A stretch of 64,000 nucleotides of DNA, taken from Pleurodeles waltl (taxonomy: Eukaryota; Chordata; Amphibia; Caudata; Salamandridae). The notes beneath the pieces are model-generated. The model was not told the DNA's origin, did not search any database, and saw only the letters and a program-made list of their open reading frames with translations. Positions 22,678-33,027 of the stretch are shown piece by piece (the stretch's first letter is position 1; every line of letters begins with the position of its first letter). Position numbers and translations under genes: made by a program. Where the stretch lies: assembly GCF_031143425.1 (NCBI RefSeq), contig NW_027150040.1:62001-126000 (forward strand), given 5' to 3'.

Positions 22678-23449
22678 CTGTGAAATGAAGACAGGCAACC
22701 ATCAATGGTTGTATCTAGTCTGTACGGATTAGTCGCTTACACTGCTACATCTAATTGCACATGCATTCCAACTCACATTCCAGAAAAGACAATGGCCCTG
22801 TGAAATGTACACACAACACTGCCTTAGCATCATTTAATTGAGACTAAGGCTAAACAAACTGTGAAAATTAACCAAACATATGTAAGTGTGCACAGCTTTT
22901 GCATTAGATAGATCAGGCCCAAACTTCTTAATCATCTGTGTCTATTTACACCTATGCATCACCAGGAATTTGGACATGTTAATGGGAGGACGGGAAGCTG
23001 TTGGTAACCATAAGGGGTCAGAGCTGATAGGTACACATGCAAGCCTGATCAATATGACTGTCACCTATACTGTGAGCATCACATTTACCTACAAAATTGG
23101 TTTTCAACTCCCCCTGAGCCTAAGGGAAGATGGCCATGCAATCCATCATCTCAACTGTCCTGGTCATCCACCAAGGCATGCCCACTCATGCATGGAGTCA
23201 AGGAGTGGACCATATGTTAGGAGGGCTGACAACGAGGAAGCTGGTATCCATGGGACTATCACTTCTACATTCATGTGTCAGGGTGTAGACACCCATCAAT
23301 ACCTGATCTGCCAGGACTATTCCTTACACACCCATTACCATGCCAGCACACGTTTGGGCTTGACCTACATGCAAGCCCATTACATTCCACATAAGGGTAA
23401 CATACATGGTGTGCAAAAGACAGAGCGCCATGCTGGGGGACAATTGCTC
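22678..23449 (-). other. Gene X intron remnant with internal deletion (U2)
   Basis: It is collinear with 1074-1840 of U1. Near 23440 (CATGCTGGGGGACAATTG) it jumps to the sequence equivalent to ~9935, deleting the intron middle and the 3' half of the proposed first exon. A 227-codon plus-strand ORF (22886-23569) spans this junction and is not credible. Confidence 0.6.
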
Positions 23450-23643
23450 AATCCTGCTGCTCTGGAACACTCTCCTCTGGTGGTGGAGCACCTTGCCCCA
23501 CCGCAGCAGCCTGGTCTCGGTCCGGTAGCCCTGGATGACCCTGCCACCCATCTCTGGCATCATGGGTAGATAGTGGCATACCAGCCACATAAATTTACCC
23601 AACTCCTCCTCTGACATCCTTGTCAGCCCCCCTTACCAGACAT
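23450..23643 (-). pseudogene. Gene X first exon, truncated and frameshifted (U2)
   Basis: The minus-strand ATG at 23643-23641 begins MSGKG. A missing base in the C run near 23626 shifts the frame; the ORF restarts at MSEEELGKF. It is cut off by the deletion at ~23440. Homologous to 9801-10140. Confidence 0.55.
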
Positions 23644-25500
23644 GATGTAAATGGTCAAGGTTGACCCCAAATAACAAGACAAAATTAAAATAAATGGAAA
23701 CTTAACCCCAACAACTAATCCCAACTATCCCAAATGCTTAATTACCCCAGACAGACACCCCACAGTACAAATACAAAATTCAACAAAAAAGACACAAACT
23801 CACAACTACTGGGACAAAATACACACAATTCAAGACAGGACACAACAGGAGGGACACCACAAACTTCTATCAACAACCAAGACACAACCACCAGCTCCAA
23901 AACACAACCACACAGTCAGAAAGGAAAAGACTATAAAGAGAAAGTAAAACTACATCCACTGTACCATGCTTGTAGACAGGATTTCCTATTACATCACTTC
24001 CTGTCCCCGTGCGTCACGTTTTCCAATTATGCGTGTATTTATTTGACACATTTAACATATGCGTAGTTTTTTTTAGATGCATTACGTATGTGCGTCATTT
24101 ATATAGACGCATGACGGTCATGCGTTGATTTCTCTAACGGCAGCATTGAGAGAAGTGTGAAGGTGAAATTCATGCAAAGAGCCCATGTGTCATTTACTTT
24201 GCATTTGCGGCTGTTTTAGACACATTTGAATCATAATTTTTGACTCAAACCCTGATTGTGTGGTTTTTTGCATTGTCCCTAGATGCACCCTAAATCATAA
24301 TAGATATGACATGGGCTGTGCTTCAGTGTGGCATTTTGGGTATGGCCACATGTGGTGGTACATGCAACAATGTGACAAGGGTGTGATTGGGCTGTTCCAC
24401 CAACAGGTGTTACAGACTCAACAGCATGCAAATTGTTGCACGTCATGCATGTGTGACAAAGTGTATCCACATATGTTTGGCATTCTGTTCAATGCAATAG
24501 TTCTGATTTGTGATTGTGTATTGTTTTTTTGTCTGTGATGTGTGATGTTGTCATACAGCGCATACTATTTAAAGCTACATACACAGGTCAGGCATCGTTG
24601 ATGATGGGTGAACCATTGCTACCTAGAAATTATGACCCTACAACTGTCTCTGTATGTAGATTTGGAGCTTATGGAGACTTGTGTGAACCCTACATATTTG
24701 TCTGACATGTGTACATCTTTGGTCCATGGTGTGTATGACACACTCTGCCTACATTCCAGTCAGATTATGTTTTGATCTAAAAAGTTTAATTAAGCTAGTT
24801 GCAATTACCAATGGTTGTTGGTTTTGTTTGGTGGCCCAGCAGCCCTAGCTGCATATGGTCTCATCCATGCAGATCAACATTCCAGAGATACGTCCGTTCA
24901 ATGTATGAGGTCATGGGTACCCTGTGTCAGGATTGTACCCATGGCAGTGGCAGGACAAATTACCATGGATATTCTGTGCAGGCCCAACTTCTTCCATTGG
25001 TTGTTATACCTGGGCAAATCATGATGACCATAGTTACTAATGATGTCACCCCTTGTCACACATGTTCCATGCAGCCATTGCAAATCTCACACTGAGTTGT
25101 GACAGTGTTCAGTTCCAACATGACTTAATTTTAAGTTTTTTACATCCACTACCTCATGTGTGGGCCCCTTGCACACATCTTATTTGGACATGATGTAGTT
25201 GTGTCTGATGACCTATTGACTAACAAGTTGCTAACGTAGATTTATAAAATATGTTATGGTCCATAGATTGTGTCTTTCAGTTGTCACATACCAGTGATGA
25301 GGCTGTTTGTGATGTGTGTGATGGTGGCATTACAATCTTACACATCACATATGATGTTGCAACAGTACTTGTCAAATTCCTATCTATAACATGATCCCTG
25401 ACCTTTAACTCACATTTCTATGCTATGTGAAATGGAGATTGAAAAGACCAAAGCAGGATTGGTTGTATTAGTGAAGTGTTTATTTAAAAAATTGAGAAGG
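23644..25500. other. Spacer between gene X and transposase (U2)
   Basis: Collinear with 10141-11960 in U1. It keeps the TATA-like/TGACG palindromic block near 24075-24130. No gene recognised. Confidence 0.45.
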
Positions 25501-25515
25501 TGAATTCAGTGGTTC

Positions 25516-25861
25516 TTAAGTGTAAAAGTTCTCAGCTATGTGCTGTCTCTGGCGTACCACAGCAGCTGTGTTGTACTGTTCCCCCTCCATATCATCACCA
25601 CCATCCTCCCCATTCTCCTCAGGCAGGTCATGTTGTGCAGGATAGCACATGTCAGGATGATTTAGCAAACAATTTGTGGGGCATATAGAAGGCTGCCTCC
25701 TGTGAGGTCCAAGCACCTGAATCTTGTTTTAAGAATGCCAAATGTCCTTTCCACGATATTGCGTGTCTTACGGTGTCCCTCATTGTATGCACTCTCTGCC
25801 GCTGTGCTTGGATTGGCAAGTGCGGTCATCATCCACAGCTGTATGCCATAACCCTGATCCC
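25516..25861 (-). pseudogene. Harb-A transposase, second exon (U2)
   Basis: Same exon as 11974-12319: it starts at GDQGYG after the acceptor CAG (25862-25864), with the shared nonsense codon in mid-exon and the C-terminal part in another frame (QRQHIAENFYT, stop at 25516). Harb-B1 was inserted only ~11 bases upstream of the acceptor, so this exon is now 12.4 kb from its first exon (38237-38602). Confidence 0.8.
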
Positions 25862-25872
25862 CTGAAATAGAT

Positions 25873-25875
25873 AAA
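25873..25875. repeat. Target site duplication of Harb-B1, left (AAA)
   Basis: AAA here and AAA at 36232-36234; the uninterrupted U1 site reads AGATAAAATGTG (12328-12339). Three bases fits PIF/Harbinger, though TWA is the usual target. Confidence 0.7.
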
Positions 25876-26756
25876 GGTGGTCATTACAACCCTGGCGGTC
25901 GGTGTTACAGCGGTGGTAAGACCGCCAACAGGCCGGCAGTAAAGATTTAGCAATTACGACCGTGGCGGAAACCGCCAACAAAGACAGCCACTTTAACACT
26001 CCGACCACCACGGCGGTACAAACAAACAGTGCGGTGGTCACCGCCAACAGACTGGCGGAGGACAAAGTAACGCCCACAGTATCACAACCTACCAATCCGC
26101 CACCTTTTCCGGGGCGGATTCACCGCAGATAAAAACACGTTGGAAACAGGATTCCAAAGGGAAAACGCCCACCTCTACACACCCCACGAGGAACTAGGAC
26201 ACCATTGATCCAGAACTCCAAATTCTCCCTGCAATAGTCTTCCTGCTCCTCTACCAGGAGCACAAACATCGGCGGCGAAGACCACTGTGAGTACTGCACC
26301 TACGACACAGGGGAGGGGGGAGGGAAAAAACAGGGACACACACACGCAACACCCCCACCCCCACCCTCACCCACGACAACACACACACTAATGCATATTG
26401 ATTCATCACAGTTACACCCCTCAACCCCCCCAGAAGAATGCAAAGACAATAGAAAATGAGTCTAACCATTGTAATATATTAAAATCAAGTAGGCAAAAAT
26501 ATATATATACACCATTAACAAAATATACAATAAGCACAGTAGTCCAGGTAGTGCTCCAATTAATTCCGTGGAACACTCGGCCCACACAGTATGGGCGAGG
26601 CACACACAAGATCCCCGACCATGACGGAGAGAACACTGCAGGGGCATCAGAGAGCAAGAAAACAGGCACCTCAGGGGGAGGGAAAGGGGGGCACCTCAGC
26701 CGGTTGAGTGCACGACGCCAAATCCATGAGAGGGCCACATGCCCACTGTTCAATCC

Positions 26757-26912
26757 TGGGGAGTGCAAAGCCACAGTCTCTCAAGTTTTTCCAGTGGTTG
26801 GGTTGCCTACTGCTATATCCTGGGGAGTGCAAAGCCACAGTCTCTCAAGACTCTACAGTGGGTGGGTTGCCCACTGTTCTATCCTGGGGAGTGCAAAGCC
26901 ACAGTCTCTCAA
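26757..26912 (+). repeat. ~61-bp minisatellite, 3 copies (Harb-B1)
   Basis: The core CTGGGGAGTGCAAAGCCACA is repeated three times at ~61-bp spacing. The same repeat is at 61968-62262 in Harb-B2 with five copies on the other strand, so it predates the split of the two copies. Confidence 0.9.
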
Positions 26913-26921
26913 GTGGATGTT

Positions 26922-27345
26922 TTTCTCCACTGGTACTGGAGGGGGCCTTGTGCCCAGAGTGCTTCATCCTGCTAAGGACAGAGGTAGTGAATGGATCTCT
27001 CCACTGGTTCTGGAGGGGGCCTGGTGCCCAGAGTGCTTCATCCTGCTAAGGACAGAGGTAGAGGATGGATCTCTCCACTGGTTCTGGAGGTGGCATGGTG
27101 CCCAGAGTGCTTCATCCTGCTAAGGACAGAGGTAGTGGATGGATCTCTCCACTGGTTCTGGAGGGGGCCTGGTGCCCAGAGTGCTTCATCCTGCTAAGGA
27201 CAGAGGTAGTGGATGGATCTCTCTACTGTTCTGGAGGGTGCATGGTGCCCAGAGTGCTTCATCCTGCTAAGGACAGAGGTAGTGGATGGATCTCTTCACT
27301 GGTTCTGGAGGGGGCATGGTGCCCAGAGTGCTTCATTCTTCCTGT
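26922..27345 (+). repeat. ~74-bp minisatellite, 6 copies (Harb-B1)
   Basis: Each unit contains GGTTCTGGAGGGGGC, TGGTGCCCAGAGTGCTTCAT and AGGACAGAGGTAGTGGATGG. Harb-B2 has only a single related segment (~61915-61965), so the expansion is specific to Harb-B1. ORFs across it are artefacts. Confidence 0.9.
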
Positions 27346-27389
27346 GACGGACTCAGTAGCGTCAGTGCCCTTGGCGCTCATGGGCCAGC

Positions 27390-27580
27390 GGTGCTTGATA
27401 CGGCGGTGCCCTGTTCAGCGGTGCTTGACACGGCGGTGCCCGGTGCTTGAGATGGCAGTGCCCTGTTCAGCGTTCTTGAGACGGCGGTGCCCTGTTCAAC
27501 GGTGCTTGAGATGGTGGTTCCCTGTTCAGCGGTGCTTGAGACGGCGGTGCCCTGTTCAGCGGTGCTTGGAGCGGCGGGCT
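27390..27580 (+). repeat. ~30-33-bp minisatellite (CCTGTTCAGCGGTGCTTGAG)
   Basis: About six copies of a unit with CCTGTTCAGCGGTGCTTGAG and GGCGGTG. It is related to the ~35-bp array at ~61240-61830 in Harb-B2 (complement CTGTTCAGCGGTGCTTTGCC), where ~17 copies exist. Confidence 0.85.
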
Positions 27581-27613
27581 CCATTGCAGTGACTCAGCTG
27601 CTGGCGGCCCTTC

Positions 27614-27930
27614 ATGTCCCAGCGGGGCTTGTGCTGGCGGTCCTCTCTAGCCCAGCGGGGCTTGTGCTGGCGGTCCTCTCTAGCCCAGCAGGGCTTGTGC
27701 TGGTGGTCCTTGATGGCCCAGCGGGGCTTGTGCTGGTGGTCCTCTCTAGCCCAGCGGGGCTTGTGCTGGCGGTCCTCTCTAGCCCAGCGGGGCTTGTGCT
27801 GGCGGTCCTTCATGGGCCAGCAGGGCTTTTGCTGGTGGTCCTCTCTGGCCCAGCAGTGCCTGTGCTGGCGGTCCTCTCTAGCTCAGCGGGGCTTGTGCTG
27901 GTGGTCCTCTCTGTCCCAGCAGGGATGACG
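27614..27930 (-). repeat. 33-bp coding-phase minisatellite, ~10 copies
   Basis: The core is GCCCAGCGGGGCTTGTGCTG then GCGGTCCTCTCTA. At 33 bp it preserves reading frame. On the minus strand it reads as 11-residue repeats of the SPAGPERTTST type, and the end of gene C at 27810 falls within it. Confidence 0.85.
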
Positions 27931-29571
27931 GCTGTGGCCTCCTGGGCAGCAGGGCTGGTGCTGGCGGTGGCCTCCTGGGCAGCTGGGCTGGTGCTGACGG
28001 TGGCCTCCTGGGCAGCAGGGCTGGTGCTGGCAGTGGCCTCCTGGGCAGCTGGGCTGGTGCTGGCGGTGGCCTCCTGGGCAGCAGGGCTGGTGGCGGTGGC
28101 CTCCTGGGCAGCAGGGTTGGTGCTGGCGGTGGCCTCCTGGGCAGCTGGACTGGTGGCCTCCTGGGCAGCAGGGCTGGTGCTGGTGGTGGCCTCCTGGGCA
28201 GCTGGGCTGGTGGCGGTGGCCTCCTGGGCAGCAGGGCTGGTGGCCTTCTGGGCAGCGGGGATGATGGCGGTCTTCTCCGCCGTGCTGCTCTTCCCAGACT
28301 TGCTGAGTTTCTTGTGCCCCTTCCCCACCTTGGAAGGTGTCGCAGCTGACTCCACACTTTCACCTGTACCCCTGGGAGCGGCTTTGGTGGCCAGAGTCTT
28401 CCCCCTCTCCCGCCGGGCACTGGCCAACTTCTGATGCTTCACAGGTGGGGGACTGTCTGTGCTGTGGCTCCGTGCCACACTGGCTGCCCTGGTGGCCGGT
28501 GCACGGGGTTTGGGAGTGGAGGAAGAGGTTGTGGTTGTAGGAGGTGTTAGTTTGCTGACTTTGGGTTAAGGTGCATGCGCTGGAGGCTGTCGTGAGGTAG
28601 ATGGCTGTTGGGTGGCTGTGTGCCAGCGTTTGTGTATCTTGGGAGGGGGCGTCACAGACACACTGGGAGAGGACACAGGGGACGTGTGAATGATAGTGGG
28701 GGTGGTGACTGCACATGAGCGGAGTGTGGTGGTGGGTGTGCTGGTGATGGTAGTAATGGCAGTAGAGGTAATGCATGCAGGTGTGAGTGTAGACGAGACT
28801 GGGAGGGAGGAGGGAGATGAGGAGGACGGGGACACAGTGGAGGCAGTGGATGTTGGTGTGTCTGCATGTGTGTGATGCTTGCGTGAGTGCCTGTGGGATG
28901 TGTGGTGCTCATGTTTGCATGAGTTTCCCTTGTGTGGTGACGTGTGTGCATGCTGGTCTAGACGTGTGCTTGGGATAGGCTAGGGTACAGGGGATTGGGT
29001 CTGGGTGGAGGAAGTTGGAGGGGGGAGGCTAGACACAGGGACAATGGCTGCCATCAGTGCTGAGGCCAGAGTCTGAAAAGCTCGCTGAAGGGCCGCCTGA
29101 CCAGAATGAATGCCCTCCAGGAATGCATTTGTTTGTTGCAACTGCCTTTCTACACCCTGGATGGCATTCAAAATAGTAGACTGCCCAACAGTGAGGGACC
29201 TGAGGAGGTCAATGGCCTCCTCACTGAGGGCAGCAGGGGTGACTGGGGCAGGGCCTGAGGTGCCTGGGGCGAAGGTGATTACCACCCTCCCGTGTGAGTG
29301 GGCATGGGGCAACGGCTGAGGGGCTGCTGGGAGGGAGGTGCTGGAAGGGGGGGTGGCGGCTGTACCTGTAGATGGGGGGATACAGATGTTGCCGCAACCA
29401 CAAGGGAGCTCCCACCAGAGGACGAGTCCGTGTCACTGGTCTCAGCTCCTGTCCCCGCCGTGGAGCTCCCCTCGCCCTCCGTCCCACTGGTAAAGTCCGA
29501 TTCCGTAGTGTGGCCCTCCATGGGCATGTGGGATGCAGCCCCCTCGTGCTCCGGTGCCACTGCTCCTCCAC
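27810..29571 (-). pseudogene. Gene C, exon 3 (Harb-B1): Ser/Thr/Pro-rich tail with 11-residue repeats
   Basis: The exon starts at 29571 after an acceptor (CATCATCAG). Order on the minus strand: EHEGAASHMPMEGH (acidic/Ser-rich), a frame break near 29300, then a coiled-coil segment LLRSLTVGQSTILNAIQGVE and ALQRAFQTLASALMAAI. A stop near 28980 and a Ser/Thr/Pro-rich region of mixed frames follow. From 28478 an open basic stretch (PPPVKHQKLASARRERGK) leads into 11-residue repeats of the form SPAAQEATAST (~27930-28260). The final stop is at 27810. Harb-B2 has the same order at 59688-61095 but different repeats. Function is unknown; the coiled coil suggests self-association. Confidence 0.65.
27936..28260 (-). 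repeat. 33-bp coding minisatellite (PAAQEATAST repeats)
   Basis: About ten to thirteen imperfect copies of a unit with TGGCCTCCTGGGCAGCAGGG and CTGGTGCTGGCGG. Lengths of 33, 27 and 24 bases all keep frame. On the minus strand they encode Ala/Thr/Ser-rich 8-, 9- and 11-residue repeats in gene C. Confidence 0.88.
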
Positions 29572-29962
29572 CTGATGATGCTAATGCACACAAGACAGGG
29601 AGACCACAAAAAGGGGGGGGACGACAGAAGAAAGACATGTTGAATGCATGCATTACCGCTACCGTTGCCGGACACGACAGACACAGAAGCCCCCTGCACT
29701 ACGCCGTGCTCTTGGGCTCCACTGTTCAATTCCTGGGAAATGGACTACTAGGCTATGGACGACATCTGCACACATGGATGACACAGGGGCATGACTAGGT
29801 GTAGTTGGCACTCTACAGAGGTGCGGTGAGGTGCCACAACGCCTACTTTATGGAGGGACCTTGCCCACAGAACTCACCCTGGCCTAGGGAAACCCACAGC
29901 CCACCTCCCCCACCTAAACCCCTCCACTGCGTGCAAAATCAGCAGAATGAGAGTGTACTCAC

Positions 29963-30218
29963 CCCCTTGTGGCTGCTGTGATGCCTTCAAGTGCCCATCC
30001 AAATCTAGGTAGGCCACTGCCTGGATCCTGAACATCAGGGGGGTCATGGTGCGACGTTGGGAGGCCATCCCCAGCTGAGTCTCCGCCGTCTTCTTGCTCC
30101 AGCGGTGGATGTCCTCCCATCTTTTCCGGCTGTGGGTGCTCTGTCTGTGGTAGACCCCCAGGGTCCGGACGTCCTTGGCGATGGCACGCCAAATATATTT
30201 TTTCAGATGGGCGCTGAC
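29963..30218 (-). CDS. Gene C, exon 2 (Harb-B1): second half of a Myb/SANT-like domain
   Basis: The exon follows an acceptor (CATGTAG, plus 30219-30225) and ends at a GTGAGT donor (29957-29962). It is fully open: VSAHLKKYIWRAIAKDVRTL, then RKRWEDIHRWSKKTAETQLG, then TMTPLMFRIQAVAYLD. With exon 1 this forms a Myb_DNA-bind_5-like domain, the type found in Harbinger accessory proteins. The three Trp-centred helices (IWRAI, RKRWEDI, RWSKK) are recognisable. Phase and splice sites match Harb-B2 exon 2 (59025-59296). Confidence 0.75.
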
Positions 30219-30415
30219 CTACATGAGTTGTACAGGGGGAAGAGAAACTTATTACCAACTGCACCGTCAAAGTGATTGGCCCCCATCCCTACCCTTGCCA
30301 TGTGGCACATGCACTCACCGTCATTTCATGCACGCCGCACTCTCCCCCCTTCCTTCTTACATCCACCCCTCTCCACACAGGCATAGCCCATACAACATGC
30401 TCCCAGTGTATTTAC

Positions 30416-30529
30416 CTGTTTGTCTGGAGGACCGTAGAGTAGCTTGTACTGGGGGAGGACCCCATCCACAAGTTTCTCCAACTTCTCCGATGTGAAGGCA
30501 GGGGCCCTTTTCCCAGACACTCGAACCAT
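30416..30529 (-). CDS. Gene C, exon 1 (Harb-B1): start of a Myb/SANT-like protein
   Basis: The ATG at 30529 opens MVRVSGKRAPAFTSEKLEKL, then VDGVLPQYKLLYGPPDKQ, ending at a GTAAAT donor (30410-30415). The pattern FTxxxLxxLVxxVLPxYxLLYG is the first helix of Myb/SANT-like domains. Harb-B2 exon 1 (58712-58828) matches. It is divergent from the transposase, with a shared upstream region holding CCAAT boxes. Confidence 0.75.
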
Positions 30530-30639
30530 TGTCTCTTCCAGACCGAGGTCACAGCAGCACTTGCAGTGAAGGTCCTCTCCTGTCGAAGATCAGGTATCGA
30601 GTGATTGCACAGATGGAAAATGGCGGTCACATCCGCGGC

Positions 30640-30740
30640 GTTGCGTACCGTCACCGCCGGCTTACATCGTCATTGGCTCCTGGGACCCATAGGGTCCAAT
30701 GTTAACCAATGCAGCATTGCGCCGCGGTCTTCGACCTCCT
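30640..30740. promoter_or_regulatory. Candidate bidirectional promoter with opposed CCAAT boxes (Harb-B1)
   Basis: Between gene C (-) and transposase (+) lie ATTGG at 30672-30676 and CCAAT at 30696-30700 and 30706-30710, around a GGGACCCATAGGGTCC palindrome, in CpG-rich DNA. The same block is kept at ~58505-58560 in Harb-B2. Shared use by both genes is inference. Confidence 0.45.
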
Positions 30741-31051
30741 ACTGCGACGGTGTACAGCGCCAGCGCAGTTACCTCACATCCCATTGTCCCACTTTACAGG
30801 TCAGGCAACCGCCATTTCAGGGGCCCACATGGCTTCATTTTCAACTGCGTCACACATACCTAGGCCTAGACTCAACACACATACAGGCCACTTTTTAGAT
30901 TATCATTGGTGTTCTGTGTAAGCTGTGGGTACGTACCTCTGAGTTGTTTGACTCTGTGCTCGCTGTTGTCCTTCATAGGCACCGTCCGCTGGGACATGTG
31001 AGGAGATGGCGGCCTCCTCCGGTGTACCGACCATTGGTGGACCTGTCGACA

Positions 31052-31628
31052 ATGGAGGAAAGACATGTGATAATCACATACAGGCTTGACCGTGCCACAA
31101 TCCAGGAACTGTGTACCCAGTTGGAGCCAGACCTGATGTCAGCTATCCGCCATCCCACAGGAATCCCCCCTCAAGTGCTGGTGCTGTCAGTGTTCCATTT
31201 CCTTGCAAGTGGGTCATTTCAAACACCAGTGGCCATAGCATCAGGGATGTCCCAGCCCATGTTTTCCAACGTGTTGTCCAGAGTGTTGTCTGCCATGCTG
31301 AAACACATGCGGAGCTACATCGTTTTCCCTCAGGTGGAGGATTTGCCTACAGTGAAAGGTGATTTCTATGCCCTGGGACATATCCCCAACATTATAGGTG
31401 CCATTGATGGGACACATGTGGCTTTGGTACCCCCCCACAGGAGTGAACAGTTTTACAGAAACCAGATTATCATTCAATGAATGTATAGATGGTATGTTTG
31501 GCCAGCCAGTACATCTCCCATGTGAATGCCAAGTTCCCTGGCTCAGTGCATGACGCCTACATCCTCCAGAATAGCAGCATCCCTTATGTGATGGGTCAAC
31601 TCCAGAGGCACCATGTGTGGCTATAAAG
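31052..31628 (+). pseudogene. Harb-B1 transposase, exon 1
   Basis: I chose ATG 31052 (MEERHVIITYRLDRATIQEL); the ORF is open upstream from 30944. Next come PDLMSAIRHPTGIPP, VLSVFHFLASGSFQ, SQPMFSNVLSRVLSAML and IGAIDGTHVALVPP with the first catalytic Asp. A lost base near 31465 (after RSEQFYRNQ) shifts the frame. The rest (SMNVQMVCLASQYI, VHDAYILQNSSIP) is readable in another frame up to the donor at 31629. This is a HARBI1-like DDE nuclease of about 350 residues that would cut at the TIRs. A stop sits just before the donor. Confidence 0.85.
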
Positions 31629-31727
31629 GTGAGCACCTGGAAGCTAGTCAGTGGGAATGGTTGTCTGGGTCTGGGGATATCCCTCCAGGTTAGTGTGTGT
31701 CTAACAGTTGTCCCTCGCCATTTGCAG
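31629..31727 (+). other. Transposase intron, 99 bp (Harb-B1)
   Basis: GTGAGC at 31629 and TTTGCAG ending at 31727 bound a 99-bp intron just before GDSGYP, the second catalytic Asp. The position equals that of the ~2-kb Harb-A intron. Harb-B2 has no intron here (see findings). Confidence 0.8.
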
Positions 31728-32110
31728 GTGACTCTGGTTACCCCAACCTTTCATGGCTACTGACCCCAGTGAGGAATCCCAGGACAAGAGCAGAGGAACG
31801 CTACAATGAGGCCCATCGGCGAACTAGGAGGGTGAGCCAGCGGACGTTCTGCCTCCTGAAGGCCAGGTTCAGGTGCCTCCATATGACATGTGGATCCCTA
31901 TTCTACTCACCAAAGAAGGTGTGCCAGATCATCGTGTCCTGCTGTATGCTTCACAACTTGGCTTTGCGACGACAGGTGCCTTTTCTGCAGGAGGATGGTC
32001 CAGATGGCGGTGTTGTTGCAGCTGTGGAGCCTGTGGACAGTGAAGATGAGGAAGCAGAGGAAGAAGACATGGACAACAGGGACTCAGTGATCCAGCAATA
32101 TTTCCAATGA
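31728..32110 (+). pseudogene. Harb-B1 transposase, exon 2, catalytic Glu replaced by Gln
   Basis: The exon starts GDSGYPNLSWLLTPVRNP (second catalytic Asp). The block normally reading IERTFGLLK reads VSQRTFCLLKARFRC: the catalytic Glu is Gln and the conserved Gly is Cys. KKVCQIIVSCCMLHNLALRR and an acidic tail end at IQQYFQ with a stop at 32108-32110. All three Harb-A copies and Harb-B2 keep Glu. The 3' part (from 31820) is duplicated at 33028-33318 with the same E to Q, so the change predates the duplication. Confidence 0.88.
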
Positions 32111-33027
32111 AACACAGGTAAGAATACAAACCTGCCTACTACATGTACTTAAACACTACTACCTCTCTACTGTCTGTCGTTTTCACCCAGTGTATGGTCA
32201 CTGAGTTGTCACTTTCCCTTACAATTTCACAGATCTGGGTCCCACAGTGTGACATCTGCTATGATTCCTCATGGACTAGAGCTGTGTGATATAGGTATGT
32301 TGACATTACAAATGAAAGAGCTTTTTGCCATGATAATTGCTAATACAGTATTCCGAAATCACAGACTGTCTCCAGATTGTTTTGTGCTTTAAGGGTGTTT
32401 ATTTTAGTGCACAAAATTGGATGTGGTAGCAAAATGGTGAGGGATGATGGTGGAGAAATGTCCATAGCAGAGTTCAGTCTATTCATCTCACAGGTGCATT
32501 GCCCAAATGGGCATAGGGAGTGGAGCTGGGGCAGTTTAAGGATGGACAGGGTGACAAAGTGGGACAGTAGGATGACAATCAGGGTGGTCTCATTTCCTGG
32601 GAGGGTCTTGGCATCGTTCTCTGTCTTGTCCCTGGATCTCAGGGACCGTTTGCGAGGTGGTTCTCCCTCTGCAGGGGGTGGGGTGCTGGTGTGGTGGTCT
32701 TGTGGTGGTGCCTCCTGTCCACTAGCGCCGGGGGAGGTGGTGGGCAGTTCATCGTCCAGGCTAGTGTCAGGGGCCCCTTGTAGTGCCACAGTGTCCCTCC
32801 TGGTGTTGAGTACTTCCTTCAGCACCCCTACGATGGAGCCCAGGGTGAAATTGATGGTTCTGAGTTCCTCCCTGAAGCACTGTTCCTCCTGCATGTGCTG
32901 GGTCTCCTGAAACTTGGCCAGTACCGTTGCCATCGTCTCCTGGGAGTGGTGGTAGGCTCCCATGATGGAGGAGAGGGCCTCGTGGAGAGTGGGTTCCCTG
33001 GGCCTCGTGGAGAGTGGGTTCCCTGGG
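31820..33027 (+). repeat. Internal tandem duplication, copy 1 (1208 bp)
   Basis: Starting at CGAACTAGGAGGGTGAGCC, this block repeats at 33028-34235 with an offset of exactly 1208 bases and only about 1-2% difference. It holds the transposase 3' end, the convergent spacer and the Myb gene 3' end (minus strand, 32585-33000). The junction at 33027/33028 cuts the Myb fragment. Confidence 0.92.
32585..32990 (-). pseudogene. Myb/SANT gene 3' fragment in duplication copy 1 (Harb-B1)
   Basis: The minus-strand fragment reads GAYHHSQETMATVLAKFQET, ELRTINFTLGSIVGVLKEVL and DELPTTSPGASGQ. It matches the C-terminal part of the Myb gene at 33798-34200 but lacks the rest of exon 2 and exon 1 because of the duplication junction. 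It keeps a short segment (GSIVGV) that copy 2 has lost. A minus-strand AATAAA (TTTATT, 32398-32403) follows. Confidence 0.8.

Noticed and set aside
22886..23569. 227-codon plus-strand ORF in U2
   Set aside because: It crosses the deletion junction near 23440, and the frame is not kept in U1 or U3.
25203..25230. CTGATGA as part of a hammerhead core
   Set aside because: No matching GAAA helix III partner or flanking stems; part of the Harb-A spacer.
27487..28434. 315-codon plus-strand ORF rich in GLVLAV repeats
   Set aside because: Antisense of the gene C coding minisatellites. The splice sites, basic region and homologous copy in Harb-B2 support the minus strand.
31697..32110. Host HARBI1 gene
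   Set aside because: It lies inside an element with TIRs and a TSD, has a close second copy at 57209-58178, and is damaged.
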